The notes: generated by a model from the sequence alone, not told the origin. Shown: positions 8,612 through 18,800, counted from the first letter of the stretch. The stretch: 64,000 nt of DNA from Planotetraspora mira (GCF_016863275.1 NZ_BOOO01000008.1:62001-126000); one strand, 5' to 3'. Program-made: numbers and translations.

Positions 8612-9091
8612 ATGGGTGACCCGACCGGGCAGCACACCCGGCAGGCCACAGGCGGGGATCTCGACCCGGAGGAGGTGGGCAGGCTCCGGCTGGTGATCGC
8701 CCGGCTGCACCGCCAGATGGCCCAGGCCTCCGGCAGCCAGGACCTCACCTTCGCCCAGTTGTCGGCCCTCGCGCGGATCGAGCAGCGCGGGCCGATCCGC
8801 CTGGGCGAGCTGGCCACACGGGAGGGCGTCTCCGCGCCGTCCATGACCCGGACCATCACGCCCCTGTCGGCGGCCGGGCTCATCGGCAAGGCCGCCGACC
8901 CCGAGGACGGCCGGTCGTTCCTGGTGGACATCACGGCGAACGGCAGGAAGACCCTCGCGCGCATCCGCAGGGAGCGGTCGGCGCTGCTCAACCGGCGCAT
9001 CGACCGGCTGGACCGGGAACAGCGCGAGGCGCTCGCGGCGGCGATCCCGATCCTCGAGATCCTCGTGGACGAGTCGGCCGAACGATCCTGA
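8612..9091 (+). CDS. MarR-family transcriptional regulator
   Basis: This 159-residue winged-helix repressor begins at ATG 8612 after the strong site GGAGGAAC. Helices 3-4 (LGELATREGVSAPSMTRTIT, residues 67-86) form the recognition helix-turn-helix, and the wing is ADPEDGRSFLVDITANGR. A C-terminal dimerisation helix, NRRIDRLDREQREAL, follows. It lies behind an MFS exporter, and a perfect dyad sits just upstream of its own start. It therefore probably represses itself and perhaps the pump until a small ligand binds. The MFS dyad does not obviously match the marR dyad, so control of the pump is uncertain. Confidence 0.92.
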   Translation: MGDPTGQHTRQATGGDLDPEEVGRLRLVIARLHRQMAQASGSQDLTFAQLSALARIEQRGPIRLGELATREGVSAPSMTRTITPLSAAGLIGKAADPEDGRSFLVDITANGRKTLARIRRERSALLNRRIDRLDREQREALAAAIPILEILVDESAERS

Positions 9092-9181
9092 CCGGATTCC
9101 CCGGGCCTCCCTCCTCCACCCGTCGGCTGATCCACGCTTGAGACTCCCCGGCCTCCGGCCGGTCGATCTATGCTCGAGCCC

Positions 9182-10018
9182 ATGAACTCAGGCGAACGCG
9201 CCCTGTCGCACGAGGACCGCTGCTCGCTCCTCAGCGCCGAGATCGACCGGTTGGTGGACGGCGTGCGGGGCGGCGACCCCGTGGCCGAGGTCTCCACCTG
9301 CCCCGGGTGGACCCTGACGAGGCTGCTGAAGCACGTCGGCGTCGTTCACCGCTGGGTGCGCCATCTCGTCGCCGAGCGGGTCACCGAGCCCCTGTGGCCG
9401 CGCGACCTCCCGGTCACCATGCCCGGCGACCCCGGCGCGTACCCGGACTGGCTGGCGGAGGGAGGCGCCGACCTGGTCGCCGCATTGCGGGCCGCTGATC
9501 CCGGCACTGCGGTGTGGTCGTGGAGCGCGCGGCCCGATGCGGGTTTCTGGACTCGGCGGATGTTGCACGAGACCACGGTCCACCGCGCCGACGCCGAACT
9601 GGCCCTCGGCCGCGATCCTCACATCGAGGCCGGGACGGCCGCCGACGGCGTCGACGAGTTCCTCGCCAACATCAAGATGGCCCCGTGGATGACCGAGCCC
9701 CTGCGGGAACTGGCCGGGGCCGGGGAGACCCTCCACATCCACGCCACCGACGCCCCCGGTCGCGGCGCCGACGCCGCCGGTGCGGGCGTCCCCGGCGGCC
9801 ACCCGCACGACCGTGACTCCGGCGAGTGGACGATCACGCTGAGCCCCGGCGCGTTCACGTGGACGCGCGGCCACGGCAAGGGCGACGTCGCCGTACGCGG
9901 GCCGATGAGCGATCTCCTGCTCCTGCTGTACGGCCGCCGGGAGCCGTCCGACGGGCGCTTCGAGGTGTTCGGCGACCGCGACCTGCTCGCCCACTGGCTG
10001 GCGAAGACCGCCCTCTGA
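9182..10018 (+). CDS. Maleylpyruvate isomerase-family protein (mycothiol-dependent fold)
   Basis: This soluble protein of about 278 residues has the TIGR03083/MDMPI layout. Its N-terminal DinB-like four-helix domain carries STCPGWTLTRLLKHVG and, further on, the metal-ligand region MLHETTVHRADAE. The C-terminal MDMPI_C domain includes ITLSPGAFTWTRGHGKGDVA and GPMSDLLLLLYGR. Family members use mycothiol as cofactor and coordinate a metal through His/Glu/His. Some isomerise maleylpyruvate, but most actinobacterial paralogues are uncharacterised thiol transferases. ATG 9182 is preferred; ATG 9170, 12 nt earlier, is also possible, and neither has a clear ribosome binding site. No gentisate-pathway genes are nearby. 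Confidence 0.82.
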   Translation: MNSGERALSHEDRCSLLSAEIDRLVDGVRGGDPVAEVSTCPGWTLTRLLKHVGVVHRWVRHLVAERVTEPLWPRDLPVTMPGDPGAYPDWLAEGGADLVAALRAADPGTAVWSWSARPDAGFWTRRMLHETTVHRADAELALGRDPHIEAGTAADGVDEFLANIKMAPWMTEPLRELAGAGETLHIHATDAPGRGADAAGAGVPGGHPHDRDSGEWTITLSPGAFTWTRGHGKGDVAVRGPMSDLLLLLYGRREPSDGRFEVFGDRDLLAHWLAKTAL

Positions 10019-10066
10019 GACATCCCTGGGGGCGCCGTCTGAGACACCCCCGGAAGCACCCGGGGC

Positions 10067-10312
10067 TCAGTCGAGCTTCTCCGGCGGCCCCGGAACCATC
10101 CGGCATTGGTGGTCGCCCGTCTCGAGGCACTCCGCGCATGCCACCCGGCCATCCAGATGCCCGTCGCAGACGCGTCGTTCACGGGTGTGGAAGCAGCCGC
10201 ACGAGAAGACGGCGGACCAGGTCGCGATCGCGTCGCAGGTGCCTCCATACGGATGATTGATCACTTCACACCGAGGCGTCCTCGGCCGGGCGTGTTCCGG
10301 AGTTTCGGACAT
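10067..10312 (-). CDS. Cys-rich small protein, possible zinc-binding
   Basis: This is an 81-residue predicted protein with seven cysteines and several histidines (CEVINHPYGGTC, FSCGCFH, RVCDGH, CAEC, DHQC). The pattern suggests a small zinc-binding module. The composition does not look like the noncoding shadow of another gene, since nothing is annotated on the opposite strand here. It converges with the preceding isomerase-family gene and diverges from zwf. I do not recognise the family and propose no function beyond probable metal binding. Confidence 0.55.
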   Translation of the reverse strand: MSETPEHARPRTPRCEVINHPYGGTCDAIATWSAVFSCGCFHTRERRVCDGHLDGRVACAECLETGDHQCRMVPGPPEKLD

Positions 10313-10582
10313 CGGGGCTGGGCTCCCTCGCTCGGACTATGGCGAGCATCGTGCGTGCCGGCCCGAGCCGTCCAGGTCATCGCGAATTCCCCTGGCGTCC
10401 CAACCCTGCCCGCGTGGACGGGCCGGTCGACGATGTCGGTGAACCCTTTATCCCATCTCAACGCCATATAAGAGGTATGCGCGCTTTGCGTACCAATGGG
10501 TGGACTGTGGGTATAGGTGCCGAGAGGAATGTCCGGGGCAGGCCCCGCCTCTCATCCCGGCGGGACGGCGAGAGGGGGCACC

Positions 10583-11974
10583 GTGAACGAGCGACCGGGC
10601 CAGGTCTTGGTGCTGTACGGCATCACCGGGGACCTCGCCAGGAAACTGGTCCTCCCCGCGCTGTACCGCCTGACCCTCCACAAGAAGCTCGACCTGCCGA
10701 TCGTCGGCGTCGCCCACGGCCACCTGGATCACGATCAGCTCCGGCGGCACGTGCACGACAGCGTCGCCGCCGCATGCGGGCAGGTCGACGAGGCGGCCGC
10801 GGAGTCGCTCGTCTCCCGGATCGAACTGGTCTCCGGCGAACTCGCCGACCACGCCACCTACGAAAACGTCGGCCGGGCCATCGGCGACCGGGGATTCGCC
10901 GTCCATTACCTGGCCGTGCCGCCCTCCCTGTTCGCGCAGATAGCCGAGGGGCTGGACGCGGCGGGCCTCACCGCCGACGCGCGACTGGTGGTGGAGAAAC
11001 CGTTCGGCGACGACCTCGAGTCCGCCGAGCGCCTCAATGAGGAGCTCCATCGGCACTTCCCCGAGGAGCGGTTGTTGCGGGTCGACCACTTCCTCGGCAA
11101 GGACGCCGTCGAGAACCTCCTGATGTTCCGCTTCGCCAACAGCATCCTCGAGCCGGTCTGGAACCGCGCCCACGTCGCCTCCGTCCAGATCACGATGGCC
11201 GAGTCGTTCGACGTCGCCGACCGGGGCAGGTTCTACGACGCGGTCGGGACCGTCAGGGACGTCGTGCAGAACCACCTGCTCCAGGTGCTGGCCTACCTGG
11301 CGATGGACCCGCCGTCCGACGTCGGCGCCGAGGCCGAGCGCGACGAGAAGCGGCGGCTGCTGTGCGCGGTGCGGGCGATCGACCCCGGCGAGACGGTGCG
11401 CGGGCAGTACGCGGGCTACCTGGACACTCCGGGAGTCGCCGCGGGGTCGACGACGGAGACGTACGTGGCGACACGGCTCTGGATCGACAACTGGCGCTGG
11501 GCCGACGTCCCCTTCCTCATCAGGGCGGGCAAGGCGCTCGCGGTCACCACCACCGAGATAGCCGTCGAGTTCCGCAGGCCGCCGCGCGTCCTGTTCCTGT
11601 CCCGCGACTGCGAACGTCCCGCGCCCAACGTCGTGCGGTTCCGGCTCCAGCCCGGCCCGGGGGTGACGTTCAGCCTGCTCGCCAAGGATCCGAACACCCC
11701 CGTGGGCACCCGCGAGGTGAACGTCTCGGTCGACTTCGCCAGCCAGTTGGGCTACACCGAGAGTGCCTACGAGCGGATCTTCATCGGCGCGCTCTCCGGA
11801 GATCCGCGGCTGTTCGCCCGTGAGGACACCGTCGAGGAGGCCTGGCGCATCGTCGATCCCATCCTCGACGCCAAGGCTCCGCCGGAGCCGTACGAACGCG
11901 GCAGCTGGGGGCCTGCCGCGGCGGACCGGCTCGCCCCAGGCGGCCGCTGGCTACCGACCGAGGTGCGCCCATGA
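10583..11974 (+). CDS. zwf: Glucose-6-phosphate 1-dehydrogenase
   Basis: This enzyme oxidises glucose-6-phosphate to 6-phosphogluconolactone with NAD(P)+. The start is GTG 10583 ([13 protein letters not shown]) after an AGAGGGGG site. The protein of about 463 residues has the nucleotide-binding GITGDLARK near residue 13 (family GxxGDLxxR/K), EKPFGDD near residue 138 and the active-site [15 protein letters not shown] near residue 166. The last has Phe where most members have Tyr. The C-terminal RxGKAL reads [14 protein letters not shown]. Its stop overlaps the transketolase start as ATGA, so the two are translationally coupled. The common actinobacterial order tkt-tal-zwf-opcA-pgl is not seen here, so this may be a second, differently regulated pentose-phosphate locus. 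Confidence 0.95.
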   Translation: MNERPGQVLVLYGITGDLARKLVLPALYRLTLHKKLDLPIVGVAHGHLDHDQLRRHVHDSVAAACGQVDEAAAESLVSRIELVSGELADHATYENVGRAIGDRGFAVHYLAVPPSLFAQIAEGLDAAGLTADARLVVEKPFGDDLESAERLNEELHRHFPEERLLRVDHFLGKDAVENLLMFRFANSILEPVWNRAHVASVQITMAESFDVADRGRFYDAVGTVRDVVQNHLLQVLAYLAMDPPSDVGAEAERDEKRRLLCAVRAIDPGETVRGQYAGYLDTPGVAAGSTTETYVATRLWIDNWRWADVPFLIRAGKALAVTTTEIAVEFRRPPRVLFLSRDCERPAPNVVRFRLQPGPGVTFSLLAKDPNTPVGTREVNVSVDFASQLGYTESAYERIFIGALSGDPRLFAREDTVEEAWRIVDPILDAKAPPEPYERGSWGPAAADRLAPGGRWLPTEVRP

Positions 11975-14043
11975 CCGACCTCGACACGCTGTCGATCAAC
12001 ACCATCCGCGGTCTGTGCGTCGATGCCGTGCAGAAGGCGAACTCCGGGCACCCCGGCACCCCGCTCGACATCGCGCCCGTGGCGTACACGCTGTGGCAGC
12101 GCTTCCTGAGGTTCGATCCGGCCAACCCGATCTGGCCGAACCGCGACCGTTTCGTGCTCTCGGAGGGCCACGCCTCGGCCCTGCTGTGGTCCCTGCTCCA
12201 CCTGAGCGGCGTACGCGCCGTCGATCCCGACTACGAGATCCTCGGCCGTCCGGCCGTCACGCTCGAGGACCTCAAGACGTTCCGCCAGCTCGGGTCGCAC
12301 GCGCCGGGGCACCCCGAATACCGGCTGACCAGCGGCGTCGAGACGACCACCGGCCCGCTCGGCCAAGGCGTGGCGACGTCGGTCGGCATGGCGATCGCGG
12401 GCAGGTGGCTGGGCGCGCGCTACAACCGGAAAGGGTTCCCGCTGTTCGACTTCGACGTGTACGCGCTGGCGGGCGACGGCTGCATGATGGAGGGCGTCTC
12501 GTCGGAGGCCGCCTCGCTCGCGGGTCATCTGGGCCTGGCGAAGCTGTGCTGGATCTACGACTCCAACCGGGTGACGATCGAGGGCCGCACCGGGATCACC
12601 TTCACCGAGGACGTCGCCGCCCGCTTCATCGCGTACGGCTGGAACGTCACGACGGTGTCGGACGCGAACGACCTCAACCAGGTGAGCCGCGCCCTGCACG
12701 CGTTCAGGGCCGAGCACGAGCGGCCCACCCTCGTGGTGGTCCACAGCCACATCGGCTACGGCTCCCCCGTCGAGGACACCCCGAAGGCCCACGGGGAACC
12801 GCTCGGGCCCGACGGCGTCAGGGCGGCGAAACGCTTCTTCGGCCTGCCGGAGGACGCCGACTTCCACGTCCCGCCGGAGGTCTATGAGTGTTTCGCCCGG
12901 GGCATCGGCGAACGCGGGGCCAAGGCGAGGAGCGCCTGGGAGACGACCCTCGCGGCGTACCGGGACGTGCATCCCGACCTCGCCGACGAACTCGACCGGA
13001 TCCAGCGCAGGGAGCTTCCCGACGGATGGGAGGAGGCCCTGCCCGTCTTCCCGGCCGACCCCAAGGGCCTCGCCACCCGAGACTCCTCCGGCCACGTGCT
13101 CAACGCGCTCGCGCAGGCGATCCCGTGGCTGCTGGGCGGGTCCGCCGACCTTTCGCCCTCGACGAAGACACACCTGTCCTTCGAGGGCGCCGGCGACTTC
13201 CAACCAGGCGAGCCGGGCGGGCGCAACCTCCATTTCGGTGTGCGGGAACACGCGTCCGCCGCCGCCGCGAACGGCATGGCCCTCACCAAGCTCCGCCCGT
13301 TCTGGTCGGGCTTCCTGATCTTCTCCGACTACGCGCGGGGGGCCATCCGGTTGTCGGCGCTCATGGAGATCCCGGTTCTGCACATCTTCACGCACGACTC
13401 GATCGGCGTCGGCGAGGACGGGCCCACGCACCAGCCGGTCGAGCAACTGGCCTCGCTGCGCGCGATGCCCGGTCTGCTGGTCTTCCGGCCGGCCGACGCG
13501 AACGAGGTGGTGGAGACCTGGCGGATCGTGGCGGGACTGCGGCACGAGCCTGCCGCGCTGGTCCTGTCCCGGCAGGCGCTGCCCACGCTCGACCGGTCCC
13601 GGTACGGCGCCGCCTCCGGGGTGGCGAAGGGCGCCTACATTCTGGCGGAGGCGCCCTCGGGCGATCCGGACGTCATCATCCTCGCCACGGGTTCCGAGGT
13701 GTCGATCGCCCTCGCCGCCCGCGACGACCTGGCCGAGGAGGGCATCGGCGCCCGCGTGGTGAGCATGCCGTGCTGGGAGCTGTTCGACCGCCAGCCCAGG
13801 GAGTACCGCGACGAGGTCCTGCCGCCGGCGGTGAAGGCCAGGGTGGCGGTCGAGCAGGCCTCGACCCTCGGCTGGGACCGCTACGTCGGCGACGGGGGCG
13901 TCGTCGTCGGCATGCACACCTTCGGCGCCTCCGCGCCTCTCAAGCAGTTGCTCACGAAATTCGGCTTCACTCCGGAACGCGTGGCGGGGATCGCCCGCGA
14001 CCTCGTGGGGGGCACGCGTGTGTCCGATGCGGATCCCGGGTGA
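11971..14043 (+). CDS. tkt: Transketolase
   Basis: This TPP-dependent enzyme moves two-carbon ketol units between pentose- and triose-phosphates. The 690-residue length is normal. It shows the N-terminal substrate and TPP residues in [13 protein letters not shown] and [10 protein letters not shown], the TPP/Mg2+ motif GDGCMMEG near residue 168, the catalytic Glu region [14 protein letters not shown] and the pyrimidine-domain signature [15 protein letters not shown] near residue 475. The ATG start overlaps the zwf stop by 4 nt. No transaldolase gene follows; pgi comes next after about 100 bp, so C3/C7 exchange would rely on a transaldolase encoded elsewhere. Confidence 0.96.
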   Translation: MTDLDTLSINTIRGLCVDAVQKANSGHPGTPLDIAPVAYTLWQRFLRFDPANPIWPNRDRFVLSEGHASALLWSLLHLSGVRAVDPDYEILGRPAVTLEDLKTFRQLGSHAPGHPEYRLTSGVETTTGPLGQGVATSVGMAIAGRWLGARYNRKGFPLFDFDVYALAGDGCMMEGVSSEAASLAGHLGLAKLCWIYDSNRVTIEGRTGITFTEDVAARFIAYGWNVTTVSDANDLNQVSRALHAFRAEHERPTLVVVHSHIGYGSPVEDTPKAHGEPLGPDGVRAAKRFFGLPEDADFHVPPEVYECFARGIGERGAKARSAWETTLAAYRDVHPDLADELDRIQRRELPDGWEEALPVFPADPKGLATRDSSGHVLNALAQAIPWLLGGSADLSPSTKTHLSFEGAGDFQPGEPGGRNLHFGVREHASAAAANGMALTKLRPFWSGFLIFSDYARGAIRLSALMEIPVLHIFTHDSIGVGEDGPTHQPVEQLASLRAMPGLLVFRPADANEVVETWRIVAGLRHEPAALVLSRQALPTLDRSRYGAASGVAKGAYILAEAPSGDPDVIILATGSEVSIALAARDDLAEEGIGARVVSMPCWELFDRQPREYRDEVLPPAVKARVAVEQASTLGWDRYVGDGGVVVGMHTFGASAPLKQLLTKFGFTPERVAGIARDLVGGTRVSDADPG

Positions 14044-14142
14044 GCGGCGGACCGAACGCATGGGGAAGGATGCAATCACTGAGAAATCTCGCAGCGACCG
14101 CCCGCGCGGCGGCCACCTCGCCAGCGACCGGAGGAATTACCG

Positions 14143-15768
14143 ATGTCCACCACCCCGCTCCGTGACCGCGCCTCCTGGAAGGCGCTCGAGCGGCACCACG
14201 CCGAGATCAGCGGCCGCCACCTGCGTGAGCTGTTCGCCGAGGACCCCGGGCGGGGCGAGCGCATGTCCGCGGAAGCGGCCGGGCTGTATCTCGACTACTC
14301 GAAGAACCGCGTCACCGACGAGACGATGGGCCTGCTGGCCGATCTCGCGCGGGAGTCGGAGGTGGAGCGGCGCAGGGACCTGATGTTCCAGGGCGAAAAG
14401 ATCAACACCTCCGAGGGAAGGTCGGTGCTCCACGTCGCGCTCCGGATGCCGCGGGACGCCTCGCTCGTCATCGACGGAACCGACGTCGTCGCCGAGGTCC
14501 ACGACGTCCTCGACCGGATGGCCGACTTCGCCCGCCACGTCCGGTCGGGCCAGTGGAAGGGCCACACGGGCAAGCCCATCAAGAACATCGTCAACATCGG
14601 CATCGGCGGCTCCGACCTCGGGCCCGTCATGGCCTACGAGGCGCTGCGCCATTACACCAAGCGCGACCTGACGTTCCGTTTCGTCTCGAACGTCGACTCG
14701 ACCGACTTCGCCGAGGCGACCCACGACCTGTTCGCCGACGAGACGTTGTTCATCGTCTCGTCCAAGACGTTCGGCACGCTGGAGACGCTCACCAACGCCC
14801 ACTCCGCGCGTGACTGGGTCGTCGCCCAGTTGGGCACCGACGAGGCGGTCGCGCGGCACTTCGTCGCGGTCTCCACGAACGCCGAGCGCGTCGCGGAGTT
14901 CGGCATCGACACCGCCAACATGTTCGGCTTCTGGGACTGGGTCGGCGGCCGGTACTCGATGGACTCGGCCATCGGCCTGTCGACGATGCTCGCCATCGGG
15001 CCCGAGCACTTCGCCGAGATGCTGGCGGGCTTCCACGAGATGGACGAGCACTTCCGCACGGCGCCGCTCGCGGAGAACCTGCCGGTGATCATGGGGTTGC
15101 TCTCCGTGTGGTACGTGAACTTCTTCGGCGTGCAGAGCATCGGCGTCATGCCGTACGAGCAGTATCTGAAGCGGTTCCCCGCCTACCTCCAGCAGCTCAC
15201 CATGGAGTCGAACGGCAAGCACGTGACGCTGGACGGCCGGGCGGTCGACTACGACACCGGCCCCGTCTACTGGGGCGAGCCGGGCACGAACGGCCAGCAC
15301 AGCTTCTACCAGCTCATCCACCAGGGCACGCGGCTGATCCCCGTCGACCTGATCGGTTTCGGGAAGAGCCTCAACCCGCTGGGCGACCACCACGACCTGC
15401 TGATGGCCAACGTCTTCGCGCAGGCGCAGGCCCTCGCCTTCGGCAAGACCGAGGAGGAGGTCAGGGCCGAGGGCACCCCGGACCACGTGGTGCCGCACCG
15501 GGTCATGGAGGGCAACCGGCCGACCAACGTGCTGCTCGCCGAACGGCTCACCCCCCACCTGCTCGGGGCACTGGTGGCGCTCTACGAGCACATCGTCTTC
15601 GTCCAGGGGACGATCTGGGGCGTCGACTCCTTCGACCAGTGGGGCGTGGAGCTCGGCAAGGTGCTCGCCGGCCAGATCGCCCCGGAACTGCTGAGCGACG
15701 AGGAGCCCGAACTCGCCCACGACTCGTCCACCGACACCCTCATCCGCCGATACCGGGGGCTCAAGTAG
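14143..15768 (+). CDS. pgi: Glucose-6-phosphate isomerase
   Basis: This cytosolic enzyme interconverts glucose-6-phosphate and fructose-6-phosphate. It has 541 residues and starts at ATG 14143 after CCGGAGGAATT. Family motifs are [16 protein letters not shown] near residue 152, [13 protein letters not shown] near residue 207, [12 protein letters not shown] near residue 268, ESNGK near residue 353, and the [17 protein letters not shown] signature near residue 380 with the catalytic Glu and His. Placed between transketolase and 6-phosphogluconate dehydrogenase, it would return fructose-6-phosphate from the non-oxidative branch to glucose-6-phosphate, allowing cycling through the oxidative branch for reductant. 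Confidence 0.96.
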   Translation: MSTTPLRDRASWKALERHHAEISGRHLRELFAEDPGRGERMSAEAAGLYLDYSKNRVTDETMGLLADLARESEVERRRDLMFQGEKINTSEGRSVLHVALRMPRDASLVIDGTDVVAEVHDVLDRMADFARHVRSGQWKGHTGKPIKNIVNIGIGGSDLGPVMAYEALRHYTKRDLTFRFVSNVDSTDFAEATHDLFADETLFIVSSKTFGTLETLTNAHSARDWVVAQLGTDEAVARHFVAVSTNAERVAEFGIDTANMFGFWDWVGGRYSMDSAIGLSTMLAIGPEHFAEMLAGFHEMDEHFRTAPLAENLPVIMGLLSVWYVNFFGVQSIGVMPYEQYLKRFPAYLQQLTMESNGKHVTLDGRAVDYDTGPVYWGEPGTNGQHSFYQLIHQGTRLIPVDLIGFGKSLNPLGDHHDLLMANVFAQAQALAFGKTEEEVRAEGTPDHVVPHRVMEGNRPTNVLLAERLTPHLLGALVALYEHIVFVQGTIWGVDSFDQWGVELGKVLAGQIAPELLSDEEPELAHDSSTDTLIRRYRGLK

Positions 15769-15789
15769 GCCCCACCTGAGCCCGGCGAA

Positions 15790-15875
15790 GCCCGGGCGCG
15801 ATGCTCGGGGCGGCCCGGGCGGGACGCTCGGACTTCGCCGGGCGCGACGCTCGGGCAAGACCCGGGCGGGACGGG
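15790..15875 (+). repeat. Degenerate 23-24 bp tandem repeat running into the gnd ribosome binding site
   Basis: About four imperfect units occupy the pgi-gnd gap. They begin at 15790, 15813, 15837 and 15860 and share the core CCCGGGCGSGACGCTCGG. The last unit merges into the GGGAGGAGC ribosome binding site of gnd. Repeat-number change could alter pgi-gnd spacing or mRNA structure. Confidence 0.7.
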
Positions 15876-15882
15876 AGGAGCA

Positions 15883-16932
15883 ATGGCGACGGACAGGCCC
15901 ATGCAGCTCGGCATGATCGGCCTCGGCCGGATGGGGGCCAACCTCGTCCGCCGGCTCATGCGGGACGGCCATCGCTGTGTCGTCTACGACGTCGACGAGA
16001 GCGCCGTGCGCGGACTCGAAGGCGAGGGCGCCACCGGCGCCACCTCCCTCCAGGACTTCGTGGCCAAGCTGGACAGGCCGCGGGCGATCTGGCTCATGCT
16101 GCCCGCGGCCGTCGTCGAGCCGATGCTCGGCAAGCTCACCGATCTGCTCGACGAGGACGACGTCGTGATCGACGGCGGCAACTCCTACTACCGGGACGAC
16201 ATCGCCCGGGCCAAACGGCTCGCCGCGAAGCGCATCCACTACGTCGACTGCGGCACGTCAGGCGGGGTCTGGGGCCTCGATCGCGGGTACTGCCTCATGA
16301 TCGGTGGCCAGGCCGCGGCGGTCGAGCGGCTTGATTCGATCTTCCGTACGATCGCGCCCGGCGCCGGCGGCGTGGAACCCACGCCGAGCAGGGCCAAGAG
16401 CGATGGGACCGCCGCGGAGGGCTACCTTCACTGTGGTTCCAGCGGCGCGGGGCACTTCGTGAAGATGATCCACAACGGCGTCGAGTACGGAATGATGGGC
16501 GCGATCGCCGAGGGCCTGTCCATCATCCGCCACGCCAACGTGGGCAAGCAGGGCCGCGAGATCGACGCCGAGACGGCGCCGCTCCGCGACCCCGAGGCGT
16601 ACCAGTACGACATCGACGTCGCCGAGGTCGCGGAGGTCTGGCGCCGCGGCTCCGTCATCTCGTCGTGGCTCGTCGACCTGCTCGCCGACGCGCTCGCCCG
16701 CTCGCCCCAACTCGACGGCTTCGAGGGGCGCGTCTCCGACTCCGGCGAGGGCCGCTGGACGGTGGACGCGGCGATCGACGAGGGCGTCCCCGCCCCGGTC
16801 ATCACGGCGGCCCTCATCGAGCGCTTCGAATCGCGCGGGCTCGGGCAGTTCACCGACGCGGCCCTGTCCGCGATGCGCAGCGAGTTCGGCGGCCACGCCG
16901 AAAAACCCACCCGCCCCACCCCTCCGGCGTGA
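15883..16932 (+). CDS. gnd: 6-phosphogluconate dehydrogenase, decarboxylating, short form
   Basis: This enzyme converts 6-phosphogluconate to ribulose-5-phosphate and CO2. At about 349 residues it belongs to the short (GndA/YqeC-like, often NAD+-preferring) branch rather than the 470-residue NADP+ enzymes. It has the Rossmann motif GLGRMGANLVRRL near residue 10, IDGGNSYYRDDIARAK near residue 97 and CGTSGGVWGLDRG near residue 122. The catalytic segment HCGSSGAGHFVKMIHNGVEY near residue 182 contains the Lys and Asn. The start is ATG 15883 after GGGAGGAGC. The stop codon TGA (16930-16932) is itself the first three bases of the 53-bp repeat core, so the gene ends inside the first repeat of an array. 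Confidence 0.94.
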   Translation: MATDRPMQLGMIGLGRMGANLVRRLMRDGHRCVVYDVDESAVRGLEGEGATGATSLQDFVAKLDRPRAIWLMLPAAVVEPMLGKLTDLLDEDDVVIDGGNSYYRDDIARAKRLAAKRIHYVDCGTSGGVWGLDRGYCLMIGGQAAAVERLDSIFRTIAPGAGGVEPTPSRAKSDGTAAEGYLHCGSSGAGHFVKMIHNGVEYGMMGAIAEGLSIIRHANVGKQGREIDAETAPLRDPEAYQYDIDVAEVAEVWRRGSVISSWLVDLLADALARSPQLDGFEGRVSDSGEGRWTVDAAIDEGVPAPVITAALIERFESRGLGQFTDAALSAMRSEFGGHAEKPTRPTPPA

Positions 16933-17099
16933 TCATGCACACCTTCGGCAAAAGCACGCGTGACCTGCCCCAACCCCGGGCGTGATCATGCACACATTCG
17001 GTCACGGCATCACTGACCTGGCCAAACCCCATCCGTGATCATGCACACTTTCCGCGACAGTGTCGCCGACCTGCTCAGATCTCTTCCGTGATCATGCAC
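16928..17099 (+). repeat. 53-bp repeat array A, four cores, sense to gnd
   Basis: The core TGATCATGCAC begins at 16930, 16983, 17036 and 17089, exactly 53 bp apart. Between cores the sequence is only partly conserved: TTCG or a variant just after the core and GACCTG about 31 nt in. The first core supplies the gnd stop codon, and the last is truncated just upstream of the next gene. Confidence 0.93.
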
Positions 17100-17171
17100 T
17101 GGCGGTATCGCAGGAGACGAGATCCGGGCGATCCCGGAGAAATGTCGGAGCGCTCTGGTACATGTAAAGCC

Positions 17172-17516
17172 ATGGGTGTGACCGTCGACGAGTTCCTGAA
17201 GATGCTGGGCGATCTCCCTGAGGTCAAGCTGAGCGACAGCGACAGCTGGATCGCGCTGAAGGTGCGGGGCAAGGGCTTCGGCTACCTGTGGGAGCGGACC
17301 GAGACCGTGGGCCTCAAGGCGACGATCGAGGAGCAGATCGCGCTGGTGGCCGAGCGCCCCGACGTGTTCGAGGTCCAGTTCACCACGGGCAGATTCGGCT
17401 GGGTCGTCGTGCATCTGGCGAAGATCGATCGGGAGGAGCTGTTCGAGCTCGTCACCGAGGCATGGTGCCTGACCGCCCCCAAACAACTCGTCACCGCCCA
17501 CGAATCCCGCCGCTGA
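17172..17516 (+). CDS. MmcQ/YjbR-family protein
   Basis: This small protein of 114 residues starts at ATG 17172 (MGVTVDEFLKMLGDLPEVK). An upstream in-frame start at 17088 lies in the repeat array and is rejected. It matches the MmcQ/YjbR CyaY-like fold: an N-terminal helix with LPEV, then ALKVRGKGFGYLWERT, a middle helix with EEQIALVAERPDVFEVQF, and the C-terminal GWVVVHLAKIDREELFELVTEAW. Family members have been called DNA-binding on structural grounds, but their function is not settled. It is bracketed by 53-bp repeat arrays on both sides. Confidence 0.85.
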   Translation: MGVTVDEFLKMLGDLPEVKLSDSDSWIALKVRGKGFGYLWERTETVGLKATIEEQIALVAERPDVFEVQFTTGRFGWVVVHLAKIDREELFELVTEAWCLTAPKQLVTAHESRR

Positions 17517-17534
17517 CCCTCCATCTCTCCCCGG

Positions 17535-17997
17535 CGTGATCATGCATACATTCGGGAAAACCGCCCCCGACCAGCCCCGACCTTGTTCGTGATCATGCAC
17601 ACATTCGGGAAAACCGCCCCCGACTAGCCCCGACATCGGGCGTGATCATGCACAGGTTCGGCGGAACCCCCTCCGACCTGCTTGAATCCACCCCATGATC
17701 ACGCACAGGTTCGGTCGCATTGCCTCCGACCAGCAACAATGCCATCCGTGATCATGCAGGAATTCGTGGCTGAGATGCCGGACTCCCCACGTCGACGGTT
17801 AGTGATCCACGCACGCGACACGTACGTGCATGATCACCGAGCCATTCAGCCCAGGTCAGAGCCGCATTCCCCGAACCTGTGCATGATCACGAACAACAAA
17901 GCGCCACGTCAAGGCAGCCTTCACCGAATGCGTGCATGATCACGGCCCAAGATGTGGCCGGTCAGGGACACTTCTGTCGAACCTGTGCATGATCACG
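17535..17997. repeat. 53-bp repeat array B, two arrays facing each other
   Basis: Plus-strand cores begin at 17537, 17590, 17643, 17696 and 17749, all 53 bp apart, with a degenerate sixth at 17803. Minus-strand cores (GTGCATGATCA on the plus strand) begin at 17826, 17879, 17932 and 17985, again exactly 53 bp apart. The first half follows the YjbR-like gene in its sense direction. The second half follows the convergent DeoR gene in its own sense direction. The innermost opposed cores at 17802-17837 form a long imperfect hairpin. Confidence 0.93.
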
Positions 17998-18029
17998 CTT
18001 CCTGGCTGTGCGTCACGCTCTGGTCATGC

Positions 18030-18800
18030 TCACACCCTGGTCACGGTGACGCCTGCCTCGGTGAGACGAGCCGCAGCGTCATCGGACAGCCCGTCGTCGG
18101 TGATCAAGGTGTCGATCGCGTCGATCGCGCAGATCCGCGCGAACGCCCGGCGGCCGACCTTGGACGCGTCTGCGACGACCACCACGCGGCCGGCCCGCTC
18201 GATGAGCTGGCTGTTGACGCTCGCCTCCCCCTCGTGATGCGCGGTCGCCCCCGCGTCGACGTCGATCGCGTCGACCCCGAGGAAGGCGACGTCGATCGCC
18301 ACCTGCTCCAGCACCCCCGACGCCAGCGGGCCGATCAGCTCGTATGACTGCGGCCGGGCCACCCCGCCGGTGACCACGATCTTCACGTGCTGGCGGACGG
18401 TCAACTCCGCCGCGATGTTCAGCGCATTGGTGACGATCGTGAAGCCGACCTCCGGATCCGCCACCGTGGCCAGCGCTCGCGCCACCTCCGAGGTGGTCGT
18501 GCCACCGTTCATCCCGACCACGGCGCCCGGCTCCACCAGGGCCGCGGCCGCCTTGGCGATGCGCTGCTTCTCCCCCGCGTGCCTGGCCGTCTTGTACCGC
18601 AGGGGGAGGTCGTAGCTCACACTCTGGGTGACCGCGCCGCCCCGCGTCCGCATCAGCAACTGCTGGCCCGCCAGTTCGTCGAAATCACGCCGGATCGTCG
18701 CGGTGGAGACCTCCAGCGACTGCGCGGCCTGCTCGACCGACAACCGGCCCTCCTCCGCGAGGAGTTCGAGGATGGCGTTCCACCGCTCGTACCTGCTCAC
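18030..18800 (-). CDS. DeoR-family transcriptional repressor
   Basis: This 256-residue regulator starts at GTG 18800. Its N-terminal DeoR helix-turn-helix includes GRLSVEQAAQSLEVSTATIR (residues 18-37) and RRDFDELAGQQLLMRTRGGA. The C-terminal sugar-phosphate-sensing domain has the DeoR features GMNGGTTTSEVARAL, TNALNIAAEL, VTGGVARPQSYELIGPLA and FLGVDAID, with the usual VVVADASKVGRRAFA near the end. It is transcribed divergently from the SIS-domain gene. A conserved 49-bp region in that gap recurs upstream of the sugar-kinase operon at 24.45 kb. It is therefore the best candidate for controlling both units, sensing a tagatose or galactosamine phosphate; the effector is inferred. Confidence 0.92.
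   Translation of the reverse strand: MSRYERWNAILELLAEEGRLSVEQAAQSLEVSTATIRRDFDELAGQQLLMRTRGGAVTQSVSYDLPLRYKTARHAGEKQRIAKAAAALVEPGAVVGMNGGTTTSEVARALATVADPEVGFTIVTNALNIAAELTVRQHVKIVVTGGVARPQSYELIGPLASGVLEQVAIDVAFLGVDAIDVDAGATAHHEGEASVNSQLIERAGRVVVVADASKVGRRAFARICAIDAIDTLITDDGLSDDAAARLTEAGVTVTRV

Noticed and set aside
16928-17997. CRISPR array
   Set aside because: The 53-bp period has a conserved core of only about 20 bp, and the intervening DNA is also partly conserved between units. Arrays reverse orientation and follow gene ends, and no cas genes are present.
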